This document shows positions 22,529 through 35,300 of a DNA stretch of 64,000 nucleotides, one piece after another. The stretch is from Diphasiastrum complanatum (taxonomy: Eukaryota; Streptophyta; Lycopodiopsida; Lycopodiales; Lycopodiaceae): assembly GCA_029204225.1 (NCBI GenBank), contig MU832157.1, positions 20,397 through 84,396 of the forward strand. Direction: 5' to 3'. Each line of letters begins with the position of its first letter. Positions within the stretch are counted from its first letter, which is position 1. The notes beneath the pieces are model-generated. The model had not been told where the DNA came from. It did not search any database and was given only the letters and a program-made list of their open reading frames with translations. Both the position numbers and the translations under genes were made by a program.

Positions 22529-23370
22529 TGTTGGATTATTCTCTTATCATTCTATAGCTAATCTACATCCATTAATCTATTTAGTTTCACAGTTTTATTC
22601 ATGTTTCTACACAGTCTACAGAAATACATGGGAATCACTTAACATGTGGGTTCGACAACAACAAACAATCGAAGGTGTCGAAGGCTAGTTCTGTCTGTTG
22701 TGAATATAATGACTTACCCAAGTTGGTTAGCAAGTGAATTTCCAAGAAGTCCTCACTAGATGGATAACAATGCATTGTGGCTAAGCTCCAATTGCGACCT
22801 ACGACCTAATTAGTTGCCTTTCTTGGATAAGCCTAAGTGACATTCCATAATAGTATAAATAGCTGATCATTAGAAGATATTCATATGAATAATACACAGA
22901 GTTTTAATATCAAAGTTTCTACTTTGAATATTGCTAGCAACGCTTACTACTTATCAGTAGAAGTGTATCAGATGAAGTTATCAGTTACTTAGAGATAGTT
23001 TAGAGTACGTGGCTTCATCTGCTATTGTTTTGTACTCGCATCATCTGATTTGTACATGGTACTTACTGAATCAATCATAATTTCTTATTGCATTCATTAT
23101 TATGTCAGAATGTATGCAAGCTTCTCTAAAGTTGTTTGTAGCTGTTAAATATCTTACCAATCAATCCGAATTGTCGAATGATTTGATACTGCAATATTTT
23201 ATATCTGTCAATCACACTCTATAATTGTTTGTCTACGAAATCACTTGACTACTAATGATTTCAAAGTTATCTACCAAAGTAACGAACGTGAAGATTGTTG
23301 AAATAGTTTTATTCATTTTTTTATAGGGGTAGTCATACATTAGTAGTTATTTCGCAGAGCTCGATAGTTT
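22529..23370 (+). repeat. Copia LTR, 3' end lost
   Basis: It begins TGTTGGATTATTC and matches 34161-35096 over most of its length, including the CACAGTCTACAGAAATAC word and the core promoter TATAAATAG (22854-22862). The final part and the primer site are missing; it runs straight into a pol 3' relic at about 23430, so the gag and most of pol were deleted. Confidence 0.65.
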
Positions 23371-23429
23371 GTTGTTATACTTTGATTTCATTACTATCAT
23401 ATCTTCTTTCCTTCTTCCATCAAAAGGAG

Positions 23430-24056
23430 GCTATGAAGCAATATCATTTTCATTCCATTGTAGGTGCATTAATGTATGCTATCTTATGCACTCGACCTGA
23501 TCTACCATACTCCATAAGTCCATTGAGCCAATTCTTTTTTAATCCAAGGATGACACTCTGGAAAGCTCTCTTGAAGGTCATGAAATATATTCAAGCCACC
23601 AAAGACTTATGCATCTGCTCTGGAGGCAACCAATCTGACAATATTTTTGAAGGATACAGAGATGCAGATTGGGCAAGAGATATCAACATAGGAAGATCAA
23701 CTTCTAGTTTTGTCTTTTTATTCAACCAAGGCCCAATATACTAGAATAGCCACAAAAACATACTTGTAGATATCGACCTTGCTCAACAACAACCAACAAT
23801 CTTCTATTGTGATAATCGAAGCACAATAGCACCATCCCATAATTTGAGATTTCACTCTCGAAGCAAGCATATCAAAATTAGATATCATTATTTCAAGAAA
23901 AGGGTGTAGAGCAAAGAAGTTTCACTCACTTACTGCAGGACAAATTTTATGGCAGTAGATTACTTCACCAAAGCACTATCAAAAGACAACCACATCAAAT
24001 TTAATAATATTTTAAATTTGAAGATTGAAAATTTTTAGGATCCACATTAAGAAGGA
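23430..24056 (+). pseudogene. Copia pol 3' part (RNase H) relic
   Basis: The frame reads HSIVGALMYAILCTRPDLPY, then DADWARDINIGRSTSSFVF, with a stop near 23741. It resumes as TIFYCDNRSTIAPSHN, FHSRSKHIKIRYHYFKKRV and DYFTKALSKDNHIKF. These are the C-terminal RT and RNase H of Ty1/Copia. A purine-rich AAGAAGGAG precedes TGTTGG at 24058, the expected start of a 3' LTR, but what follows is not like the LTR at 22529. Confidence 0.8.
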
Positions 24057-24254
24057 GTGTTGGATTTCAAAGCTCAAGTGTAAATCCACTTTTTAATGAG
24101 CATTCTGAAGTTGTAAATGCTCAAAAAAAAAAAACCAGAATAAATAAAAAAGATATGCATAGAAGATCGAAGTATGTTTTTGACCCATGAGTATCGAAAT
24201 GGATTTTGATCCTGGCCTAGGTTGATGGATTAAATCGACTCGAACCTATTTCGA

Positions 24255-24350
24255 CCCAACACTTGTTTTGACCCGGCACATGTTTCAACTCGACACTTGT
24301 TTCGACACAACGCTTGGTTTTGATCTGGTACCTATTTCGATACTATCAAT
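24255..24350. repeat. 17-18 bp minisatellite
   Basis: About five or six imperfect units of the form TCGACCCAACACTTGTT follow one another, with TTGACCCGGCACATGTT and TCGACACAACGCTTGGTT as variants. They are periodic at 17-18 bp and untranslated. Confidence 0.6.
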
Positions 24351-24359
24351 TGTTCCAAC

Positions 24360-26900
24360 TTGCATCGTAATCAGTGGACGATGTTGACAGTTCATCTACC
24401 ATGTACATTTTGAGTGTAATCTGCAATGACTGCTATCTAATATAGAATGGATCAAATAGAACTAATAAAGGTGTATAATTTCACGTGTACTTAGTCACTG
24501 ATCCAAAATAATCATCAAAACTGTATATATCAGTAGGTAGAACATCAATCGACATGCGAGAAGCAATCAATCAACCATCAAGCATTAAAGCATTTTTGAA
24601 AATTTACACAATAGAAGGTCGCACTTCACGCATTAGTACTCTGATATGTTCAAATCAATTTTGATTCAATAGTAGTGATAGTTAGTGTAATAACAAAACT
24701 GATTTGCTTAAATCACAAGTACAACTATATTATCATTCACCAGTGTAGAAAATGAATGATAAAAGAATCGTTTTCCAGTATTCAAAATTAGAACTAAGAT
24801 TGCGATAAGCATGAATAACATAAAAAGTAGAACAAAACAAAAGGTGTTTGTCAGAAGTAATCTGTATTGTTGAATGCTAAATTACAGTAGCTAAATGCTA
24901 CCACTGTCTACTCTAATTTAATAATAGTGCATCTTATTCTGCTATAAATTTTGCTTTTACACGAACTATAAGCACAATAACTTATTGCTAATCAGTCTAC
25001 GCCTATGGGGGAACAGAGAAAAAAAGAAGAATAATAACTTCTCTAAAAATAGATTAACAATTTGAAACTAAACTGATTTGATGAACTATTTACAGTTTTT
25101 GATGGCACAACCCTAACGGAATGTGCCTTTACCCAAATGTAGCAGATAAGACTCCATTATACAATCTTGCTTTAGTCGAGTTTGGAACCTCAACAATGTA
25201 TCATTCGAACCTTGTTCAATACTCCCTCGCTACCGTTTCGACAACAATACATGTTTTCTGTAGACGTTCTATATAACTACGACATTGTCTTGATAATGCG
25301 AGTAAAACTACAAAATATTTTCACATTACAAATGATTTCAAGTATGAAATCTAATAGGTCTTACGAAATGAATAGTAGTAAGCTTAGCTATTGTTATAAA
25401 CCAACAAACCAACATCCATCAATGGTTGATCAAAGTTTGATAGCAAAATGTAGAGAGTATCTCATTATATTCACAAGAGTCACAAGTATATTGGTCTCCT
25501 CCTAGGTTGATAAGCTTTTTGAGGTCTACATGTGAAGCAAACTAAGAAGCATAAATAGATCAAAGTAAATCCTATTTTGGAGAAAAACTAGGTTTTCCTA
25601 GCTGGGCCAAATGGCCTGCACATCAATCAATATTGTCATCAATGATGTCACTCTAGGTCAAATATGAAAATGTGAACCCACCCACTAGATGGCACTTTTT
25701 GGAACCCAAGCCAAGAAGTGAAGAAGAGTACTATTTTAAATTGGATAACCTTGTAAGCGAGTAATATGGACCTAGATTCAAGTTTGGACTTAGTAACATC
25801 AGTGGAAAATGACCAAAACTACAAAGTTGCCATTTACACTATTTCATATAAGATATAAAAAAATTGCTTGTTCTTCGTTTCAAGCTCTAGGATTGCAACA
25901 TAGCACCCCATTTGTTCTACCAATTCATATAGTCCCAAAAAAAATGAAGATTTTTCATAGCACTAATTACCTTGACCTTTACTCAACAATAATTTTCAAT
26001 TTCTCTACAACATTTTGGTGGGCTAATAATGAGCATCAGGTGTCCCTTTTAGTCATTGTAGTCTAGAAATCTTATTGTGATGAATTTTCATTTGCAAAAT
26101 TGTATGTGGCAATATCCCATTGTACCTTTTAGTAGAAGAACCAGTTAGGTTTTTTTTGCCACTGAAAGACTTTCTTAAAATTACTTCAAGGTTCAAAAGA
26201 TGCTTCTCAAGGCATGCTCTTATAAATTGATCAGTAGTGACTTTTATTTAAAAAGGACCAGACATAGTACTACAAATATCTAGTATTCCTTCTCTTTGGA
26301 CTTTTTATTATTATTCTTATACATTTTCCTTTTCCTAGAATGGTGAATGCATTATTGCACTTTTGTGATTTGACAAGTCACACATGAAATGATTCAATAA
26401 AAAATGACAATAGCTAATTTTTTAAAACCATATTGCATAGCAATCATATTGTGCACTTATTACATGTGTCTTTTTTTATTCATAACTAGTCATGGTGTAA
26501 TCTTGAAGATTGTGTTTATAATGTATAATATGATAATAAAACTACAATTTTGCATCCCACAAAGACATATATGACCATAAACTAACCACATTGAGATATA
26601 GCAACATATTCAATTTGGCAAAATATGATTGATATTTTAATTCTACAAGAGTATAATGTAGTCCAACAAATACATTGAAATGGTGACAATTTTTGCAATA
26701 TTTGTCTTTTTTTCAACCACTTATTACTACAATTATTTCGAGCTTTTAGTGAACTCTCAAGTATAGGTTTATGACCGCTATGTATATATTAATGCATTAG
26801 ACTACTCTACACAACATAAATGCTCAGGAAAACTAATGTAATGACATGTTTAAGTGATATATAGGTTCAGATATGATTAAACTTAATGTCAAATTTGAAG
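24360..26900. other. No gene seen, very AT-rich
   Basis: Long AT-rich stretch with only short chance ORFs. No LTR, primer site or coding motif was recognised. Confidence 0.3.
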
Positions 26901-26929
26901 AAGAAAGGTCATTTCCTAATACTAAGAAA

Positions 26930-27628
26930 TCCCAAGGGTCATAACAAAAACATAGAGCCCATTTTTGTTGGATAGGAGAAAAGTGTTTGAAGGTTTTTTT
27001 AATTGTTGTTCACAGAATCCTACAACGAATCTGTGAACACAATTCTTTTTCGTTCTTCTTGGTTTCTTGAACTCTGGAAACCGGGTGTTTCTACCCGTTC
27101 CAGGAGGCTGGTTCGTTAAGATCAATCATCTTAGTTTGAACCATTTCAGGCAAAAAGATTTAGCTATTTACTCAGACATGTTTCTTAGCCTATCAATGGG
27201 ATGATTAGGATTCGAACACTCCAACAACATGCATACATATTCACATGCAACCAAGACTCGTTCGTAGACAGATCAGCATTCCAAACAAGTGAACAATTTG
27301 CGATTCTTGCTACTAATTAACTCTAGAAATTTAGGGAATAGTAATGCAAAAAGATTAATCTATAGAGTTGCCCTAAACTTGTCTTAAATGGTAGCTTCTA
27401 AGTACTTCATCAAAAAACCTAGAATTTCTAGTCTAGATGCAATGTATCTATATTAGCCAATTAGAACGGGTCTAGAAAAGCACTCATCCACAAATCTACT
27501 TGCCAAAAATAGTACAAACACTATTTAGGCCTTTATTGACAAAAATAAATCTATCTCTTAAGTTGAAATTTCATGTTGGCCTTAAAATTGCCAAGATAAG
27601 TCAACTAAACTAGTTGACATTTTTTACA
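26930..27628 (-). repeat. 3' LTR of the older nested Copia element
   Basis: On the minus strand the polypurine tract GAAGAGGGAG ends at 27629 and the LTR starts TGTAAAAAATGTCAACTAG at 27628. It is distantly related to the 28218-28913 LTR, sharing CAACTAGTTTAGT. The far end is not resolved; 26930 is an estimate. A hairpin with arms GTTCACAGA/TCTGTGAAC lies at about 27008-27036. Confidence 0.55.
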
Positions 27629-28217
27629 CTCCCTCTTCAACTAGTTTTACCATAGATTTTGATAGTAATCCAAGATGTGTTCTATGATTAATAAACAAGC
27701 CTTTTCCCAATGCTTTGGTGAAGATATTAGCCACACACTCCCTTGATGGGACATGTTGAAGCTCCACCTCTTTTGCCATGACTTGTTCTCTCACAAAATG
27801 ATAAGCCACTTCAATATGCTTGCTCCTTGCATAAAAAATAGGATTGATTGCCAAAATTTGGGCTGAAAGGTTATCACAAAAGATGATTGAACTTTCTGAA
27901 CAATTTTTTTTTCCAGATCCATTAGTTGCATCCATTCCATGAAAACCACGATTCACTTGCATAGCATCATCTACACAAGAAGATGAACCAAAACATGTGA
28001 GTAAAGCAAAGTTTGTACCTTCAACTTGCTTACCCTTCTCATCATATGTAAGCCTAGATGGATTTTGTCTTTCCCTTGAGGATCTTCTTAGAACTTGACT
28101 TGGAAAAGCATCTCCACCATCACCATCCAAAGAACCATCTTCATTACCACCAAAAATGTTAGATTGATTAACATCAACAACATCAAGATTATCCACATTC
28201 TCCTCTTCAAAGACAAC
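27624..28217 (-). pseudogene. Older Copia element, integrase tail fused to RNase H tail
   Basis: A single open frame of about 195 residues starts at the left border of the younger insertion with VVFEEENVDNLDVVDV. It continues through an acidic linker (RRSSRERQNPSRLTYDE), SSCVDDAMQVNRGFHGMDA and then SSIIFCDNLSAQILAINPI, FYARSKHIEVAYHFVREQ and NIFTKALGKGLF. The whole RT and the first half of RNase H are missing, yet the join is in frame. It continues, across the younger element, with the piece at 34058-34150. Confidence 0.8.
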
Positions 28218-28913
<696 letters not shown>

Positions 28914-29110
28914 CTCCCTCTTCAACTAGTTTTAGCATAGACTTTGATAACACTCCAAGTGAAGTCCTATGTTTCATGAACAAGTCATTTCCCAATGCTT
29001 TGGTGAATATATTAGCTACATATTCCCTTGAAGACACATGTTGAAGCTCCACTTCCTTTGCCATGACTTGCTCCCTCACAAAATTTTGACATATCGCTTC
29101 AATATGAAAT
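28914..29110 (-). pseudogene. Copia RNase H tail and polypurine tract
   Basis: NFVREQVMAKEVELQHVSS and NIFTKALGNDLF end in LVEEGV, followed by the tract GAAGAGGGAG and the 3' LTR. Only the last 60 or so residues of pol are left. Confidence 0.85.
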
Positions 29111-29153
29111 AAAGAATCACATAGAATGCAAATGAGATGATTCCTCCATGCTA

Positions 29154-29990
29154 TCAACTTTGAACTCTATGGAAAATTACAGTAAAAGACAATAAGTGTG
29201 AGTGATCAACATTTTCTTGCTTATTTTCTCCCTCTTTGTCCTTTATTGCCATGTATCCACCATGACACTCCATGAATGAGCCTCCATCTCCATCTTTCCA
29301 CAAGAAACCATCGACCCTTGTAAATCCATGAGTAAGTGAGTACATCCACGATACTAAAGCAGCACCACATGACTCCATAAACCAAGCAAATTTTACTAGT
29401 CCATCTTCAAGATCTACTTGACACAAGAAAATGACCATGAATTCACCAAAATTTGACAATCTCCAAACATTGGCTTCAAGTAGCTCAACATGTGAGAACT
29501 TAGTCATGGATGAGTGATATAATGAGCCTCCAATAGATTCATTTCCATCAACAGAACCAGCCAAGAATGCTAGTACAAATCCAACATCAAAATGATGCTC
29601 ACCAATGTAGCTAATTTTATCATATCTTGACAATTTGCACACATCCACATGAAAATGCTCAAAGATGAGATAGAACAAGTAAAGTAGACTTGAACATCAC
29701 TTCCTTGCTACTCCTTTGACCTTAATTGAGTCTTCAATAACTTGCAAAAATAGATCCAAAACATCTTTGCCAATTGGCTCTCCTTTGATGCTCTTGTCTA
29801 GCTCCAAATTGCCAACTTTTTTGCCTTGTTGAAGCCCTTTGAGATCAACCTCTTGATCATCAACTTGACCATCAACGTCATTGAACAAAATTTATTTTCT
29901 AGATCCATTACTTTCTGTAAAAACATGAAAACATCCGTCTACTTGCATAGCATCATCTACACAAGAAGATCCACCAAAAGATGTTTCATT
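29154..29990 (-). other. Non-Copia cassette in place of the RT
   Basis: After MKNET the minus strand reads SFGGSSCVDDAMQV, also found in the older Copia copy at 28000-27960. It then has a 63-residue stretch (FNDVDGQVDDQEVDLKGLQ to VKGVARK, 29888-29697) and a 174-residue ORF (29678-29154) beginning MFYLIFEHFHVDVCKLSRYD. None of this carries RT motifs (no YVDD, no DVKTAFL). It may be captured host sequence or decayed filler. I do not recognise the ORF; its length without stops is notable in a dead element. Confidence 0.5.
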
Positions 29991-30603
29991 CTTCATAAGA
30001 GCTTAATACTCAAGATCCATTGCTTGGATCCACTCCTCTTATTTCCTTGCTTTATCTACACTTGTAGGTTCATCAAAAGAGGTTAGGAAAGCAGCATAAT
30101 TTCCAGAAATTGCTTGTTTACCCTTTTCATCACATGTGAGCCTTGAAGGCATTTGTCTTTCCCTTGATGTTCTCCTTGGCTTTTGACTTGATGAAGGTCC
30201 ATCATCATCACCATCTAAAGTAGGATCCTTTACATCAACATCAAGAATGTTAGATCCATCCACAACACCATCAATAATGCTTGAAGACACTTTTGGAATG
30301 TTCCCCTCATAAAAAATGACATCTCTACCAACAATCACTTTGTTAGTAGAAGGAATGTAAACCTTGTAGGCTTTACTCACCTCACTATATCCAACAAAAA
30401 TACCTTTCCTTGAAATGGATCCTCCTTCATCAAGAGAAATGTTGACATAGCATGTGCATCCAAAAGTTTTTAGAAAGTTGACACTCGACCTCCTCTTAAA
30501 TAGTATCTCAAAATGTGTCCTTCCATCCAAAATAGCACTCGTCCACTTATTGCTCAAGAAATTGGCAAACAACAAAGCTTGATCCCAAAATGGTTTATCA
30601 AAA
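29991..30603 (-). pseudogene. Copia integrase C-terminus, linker and RT start
   Basis: SAILDGRTHFEILFKRR and KTFGCTCYVNISLDEGG are followed by RKGIFVGYSEVSKAYKVYI, IVGRDVIFYEGNIPK and an acidic linker with SRERQMPSRLTCDEKGKQ. After a stop, EEWIQAMDLEY and ALMKNET mark the first RT residues. The polymerase stops there and unrelated sequence begins. Confidence 0.85.
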
Positions 30604-31035
30604 TTAGAACTTCATGGCTTTAGCACTTTCACATAAAGTCCTATTCTTCCTTCCAGCCACTCCATTTTGTTGTGGGGTCCTTGGTGTTGTATACTCCCTC
30701 TTGATCCCATGCTCATCACAAAAGGCCTTGTACGTGGTAGATATGTACTCACCACCATTGTCACTCCTTAAGTACTTGATCCTTGTGGAAAATTGTTTCT
30801 CCCTTGCATTCTTGAACTTGACAAAGACATCACGCACTTCATCCTTTCTCTTTAGTAGATAGATCCAACAAAATCTACTTGAATCATCAATGAAAGTTAC
30901 ATACATGTTAGCTCCACTATTGCTAATTGTAGTAATACCATGAATATCCAAATGTACAATTTCAAAAGGCTTTGTAGCTCTAGATGTAGATCTAGCATAA
31001 GGTTGTCTCTATGTGAATTTGACAAAGCACAAGAC
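30604..31035 (-). pseudogene. Copia pre-integrase and integrase core, Glu lost
   Basis: LVCESCALSNSHR (pre-integrase) and, in a second frame, TKPFEIVHLDIHGI lead to VTFIDDSSRFCWIYLLKR, KYLRSDNGGEYIS and TPQQNGVAGRKNRTL. The last motif is normally NGVAERKN, where the Glu completes the D,D-35-E triad; here the codon is GGA (Gly). The integrase would be inactive even without the frameshift near 30960. Confidence 0.85.
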
Positions 31036-31419
31036 TCACAAACTAGCTGAATCTTGAACATCCAAACCATCTTTATCAAGAGTAACATTACCTTGCTTGT
31101 CTCCTTGATCTCTCTTCTTCTTGTAGCACTCACTTGCAAAGTGGCCTTTGATGCCACAATAGAAGCACTTGAGTTTATTTTTGCCATTTGAAGAAGCATC
31201 CACTTGATCTTGTCCTTTTGACCACTTACTTTTTCTTTTGTCCTTGAATTTGCCCTTGATGAACATAGCCTTCTCTCCAACTTGAGATGCTGATGAAGAT
31301 CCACCTCTTGCTTGAAGTCTATATTCTTCATTAATTAAGATCTTTTGAAGATCAATCAAACTTGGCAAAATCTTTTGAATAGCAAGACTGTCAACAATCA
31401 GAATTGCAACATCAAGCAT
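31036..31419 (-). pseudogene. Copia gag C-terminus with zinc knuckle
   Basis: AIQKILPSLIDLQKILINEE and a basic stretch precede KCFYCGIKGHFASECYKKK, a CX2CX4HX4C knuckle for RNA binding. The frame ends after DGLDVQDSASL. The protease that should follow (D-S-G-A) is missing; pre-integrase sequence comes next. Confidence 0.85.
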
Positions 31420-32290
31420 TCACCTTAAACAATCACCAAGTAGGGAGGCGGAAGAAAAACACGCAATATCACTCTATCACACTAACATATTGAATGTAAA
31501 ATGTACATATAAACCCTGAACCCTAATAGAGAGGGAGACCTAGGAGTAGACTACTAGACTAGCCAATGGCTAGTTACAACTAGTAATAAAGTACATCATA
31601 AACAGTACCTAAGAAGTGTAACAATGAAACCTAACACTCTCCCTCAATGATAAAATTACATTCTTCTATTCCTAGTAGAGTACGAAACTTTTCAAATTTA
31701 CATCTACCTAATGACGTAGTAAAAATATCTGCCACTTGATCTTCATATTTATAGAAAACAAGATCAATGGCTCCATCAAGAATTTTCTCTCGAACAAAAT
31801 GATAATGTATTCCGATGTGCTTGGTTCGAGCATGTAAAACTGGATTTTTGGCAAGGTGAATGCAGCTTTGATTGTCACAAGATATGGTAGTTGCATCCAC
31901 CTGTGATTGACCTAAATCCACAAGCAATCTTCGTAACCATACCGCTTCTTGTGTAGCATTGTTGAGTGCTCGATATTCAGCTTCCGTTGAGGATAAGGTT
32001 ACTGTAGGTTGCTTTGTGCTGTCCCATAAAACTGCTGCTGTACCATAACTGAATGTATGACCACTGGTAGACCTTCTATCATCAATATTACCTGCCCAAT
32101 CAACATTTGTATATCCTATCAACATTGGCACTTCAGGCTGATCATACTTCAAACCAAAATTCAATGTCCCTCGAATGTATCTGAGAATACGTTTAGCAGA
32201 CTTCCAGTGTGTTTGACTAGGATCTTGCATAAATTGACTAACAACACCAACATCTTAAGAATTATCAAGTCGTGCGTGTGTCAAATAAAT
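31420..32290 (-). mobile_element. Third Copia fragment (RT end, RNase H, LTR piece) inside gag
   Basis: The minus strand passes from gag into IYLTHARLDNS, a stop, DVGVVSQFMQDPSQTHWKS, then GYTNVDWAGNIDDRRSTSGH, STEAEYRALNNATQEAVW, CDNQSCIHLAKNP and VADIFTTSLGRCKF (RNase H with D, E and D visible), ending at 31631. The tract GAGGGAGAG precedes TGTTAGGTTTC, an LTR start at about 31636, which extends to about 31420. The gag reading of the host resumes beyond it. The fragment is truncated at its 5' side and belongs to another Copia family. Confidence 0.75.
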
Positions 32291-32746
32291 CAGAATAACT
32301 TGAACAAGCTCTCCTTCCTTAGTGCTCTTATCAATGCAAGCCAACTCATCATTCAATGCTTTCACTCTCAAAATAAAGGTATTGGGACTTTCTTCACTAT
32401 TTTGCAAAAAAGAAAAGATTTGCCTTCTTAGAGTCAACACTCTAGAAGTAGACTTGGATTCATAAAGCTTCTTCAATGAATCCCAAGCATCCTTTGATGA
32501 AGCACTCTTACCAACTTCCTTGAGAAGCTCATTAGTAGCATTTATCTTTATCATGTGTAGAGCCTTCTTGGCCCTCTTGTCATACCTCACTTGATCTTGT
32601 TGTGTTGCTAGCCTCTCTTCCAGACCTACAATATCCAAAATATCATTCGTCTCAAGAAGTGATTCCATCCTCACTTTCCCCAATGAATAGTTACTTGAGG
32701 CAAGCCTATCATTGGCTTCCAACATGACTCCACTTGATGTAGCCAT
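32290..32746 (-). pseudogene. Copia gag N-terminal part
   Basis: It starts MATSSGVMLEANDRLASSNY with the gag pattern (N-R-L-x-S-x-N-Y-S), runs through AWDSLKKLYESKSTSRVL and ends near GELVQVIL at about 32290, where it merges in frame into foreign Copia RT sequence. About 150 gag residues are intact. Confidence 0.85.
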
Positions 32747-33318
32747 GTATCAATGACCTAATCCTCTCTTTCAACAAGCACTCCTTTGAACAAAAAAAAT
32801 GTTTTCAAAAGAAAATCACAAAGATATGGAACTTCTCAATTTCCTTCTAGCACTTATACCAAGCAAATCAACACATAGAATCATGAAATCTTGATCAACC
32901 TATGATCTATACTCAATCTAATTACTCTTGTCACTTCTTAAGATTGTAACACACTCAAATGAATTTCAGTAACCTCACTATCTAGAGATCCACTTTAAAT
33001 TAGGGTTTTGACAAAATCACAAAAAATTGAATATTTCAAAATCTATATGCAAATGTCAAAAACTTGATATGCAATCTATTAGCCACCAGTTAGGCTATTC
33101 CAATGATCCAAAAATCGTCCAAATCCAACATGAGGTGTGTGAAATTAGAATTGATCAAGATAATAATTCCATATAGGGTTTTTATCTACAAAAGATCCAA
33201 TCTAGATATGCAAGAAACTCGATTTTGGTGTAGAATCCAATCTAGCATGCCCTAGCATTGATATCTTCTCCAAATCATTGATAGATTGTGATTGCCTCCT
33301 TCATAACCTGAAACACAA
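32747..33318 (-). other. 5' leader of nested Copia
   Basis: Untranslated leader between primer site and gag start, AT-rich, without an ORF. Confidence 0.6.
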
Positions 33319-33330
33319 GCTCTGATACCA
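33319..33330 (-). other. Primer binding site (initiator-Met tRNA)
   Basis: The minus strand reads TGGTATCAGAGC immediately after the 5' LTR, complementary to the 3' end of plant initiator tRNA-Met. It fixes element orientation. Confidence 0.9.
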
Positions 33331-34057
<727 letters not shown>

Positions 34058-34150
34058 ACAACATCCTTAGAAATGTGAACTTTCTTTGACTTAGCTTTCC
34101 TTACTTCACTAGAGCCAACAAAGATTCCCTTCAAGAATACAAAAGATGAG
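34058..34150 (-). pseudogene. Older Copia element, integrase C-terminal piece
   Basis: The minus strand reads GIFVGSSEVRKAKSKKVH and ISKDVVV up to the border of the younger element. The same frame resumes at 28217 with VVFEEEN. The two halves share the ACAAC duplication, showing they were one element before the insertion. Confidence 0.8.
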
Positions 34151-34160
34151 TTGACATAGC

Positions 34161-35096
34161 TATTGGATTATGCTACTATCGGGAGTGATTCATCCGAATA
34201 ATCGATCTTTATTCTTCATGTACTTTATTATCCAGTTCTGCAGTTTTATTCGTGTTTTTACACAGTCTGCAGAAATACTCGGGAATCGCCCAATAGGTGG
34301 CTTTGACATATTGGACACCATCTGACATATCGACGACGTCGACGAAAGTCGAAGGAGTCGACCATGTCGAAGAACAACAATTATTGTTCCACTTGATATG
34401 AAGCTAAAGACTTGTTCTAACTACTTTTCAAGTAAATTTTTGGGAAGTCCTAACTGGATGGATGCCAGTGCATTATGGCCAACTAGCTATTGCGATCTGC
34501 AACCTAATTAGCTATTATATTGGGTACGCGTTAATTGCTTTAGTATAAATAGCAGATCATCAAAGACTTTTCTAACTCTCTAAACTCTAGCTCAGTTTTT
34601 CTTTCAGAGTTCTATTGGAGTATTGTTATTCGCACTTATTGCTTATTAGTGGAAATGCATCAGAGAGAGCTTTCAGTTACTCAGAGATAGCTTAGAGTAC
34701 GTGGTTTTGTCCGTTATTGTTTTGTGCTCTCATTTGTAAATGCTACTTACTGAATCAATCTATCTTCTTATTGCATGCAGTATCATGTCAGAATATACGC
34801 TTCTCTGTAGTTATTTGTAACTGATAAATCTCTTATTGGTTTTGTCTGTTTTTGTTGAATACATCAATACTGCAATATTCAATACATCATTGTTTGGCTA
34901 CGAAATCACTTTAGTGCTAGCGATTTTGAAGTTGGCTGCTAAAAGATTGAACTTGACTTCTGTCATTATAGCTTTGTTCAATATTGATAGGCATAGTCAT
35001 GCATTAAGAAAGAAGGCTTATTCCGTTGTGCTAGATAGGTCACTTACAATCTTCGACTTATCAAACCGACTCATTTTCACTTCCCTCTTTCCAACA
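34161..35096 (+). repeat. Copia LTR followed by primer site
   Basis: It begins TATTGGATTATG (TG changed to TA), carries TATAAATAG at 34544-34552 and ends CCAACA directly before TGGTATCAGAGCGC (35097-35110). It matches the 22529-23370 LTR. The internal region is gone within 60 bp of the primer site, so it is a 5' LTR remnant rather than a clean solo LTR. Confidence 0.75.
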
Positions 35097-35165
35097 TGGT
35101 ATCAGAGCGCATATTATTATATTAGAGCTCTACTATTTGATATCCTTCATGGTATCAAAGAAATA

Positions 35166-35300
35166 TCATAAGATACTTTTCATAGTATCAAACTCCATCC
35201 TCACCTTCCAAGTTGAATAGTTGATTGAGGTAAGCCTATCATTTGATCCCATTGGAAAGAAACAACATGGACTAACATACATTGCATTGTCTAGGGTCAT
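35166..35300 (-). pseudogene. Copia gag N-terminal scrap
   Basis: The minus strand reads PMGSNDRLTSINYSTWKVRM, the N-terminal gag signature, like the start of gag at 32746. It may belong to the older Copia element whose integrase piece is at 34058-34150. Confidence 0.55.

Noticed and set aside
27008-27036. Hairpin with 9-bp arms GTTCACAGA/TCTGTGAAC as a terminator or MITE end
   Set aside because: Short, no flanking duplication, inside a probable old LTR; likely chance.
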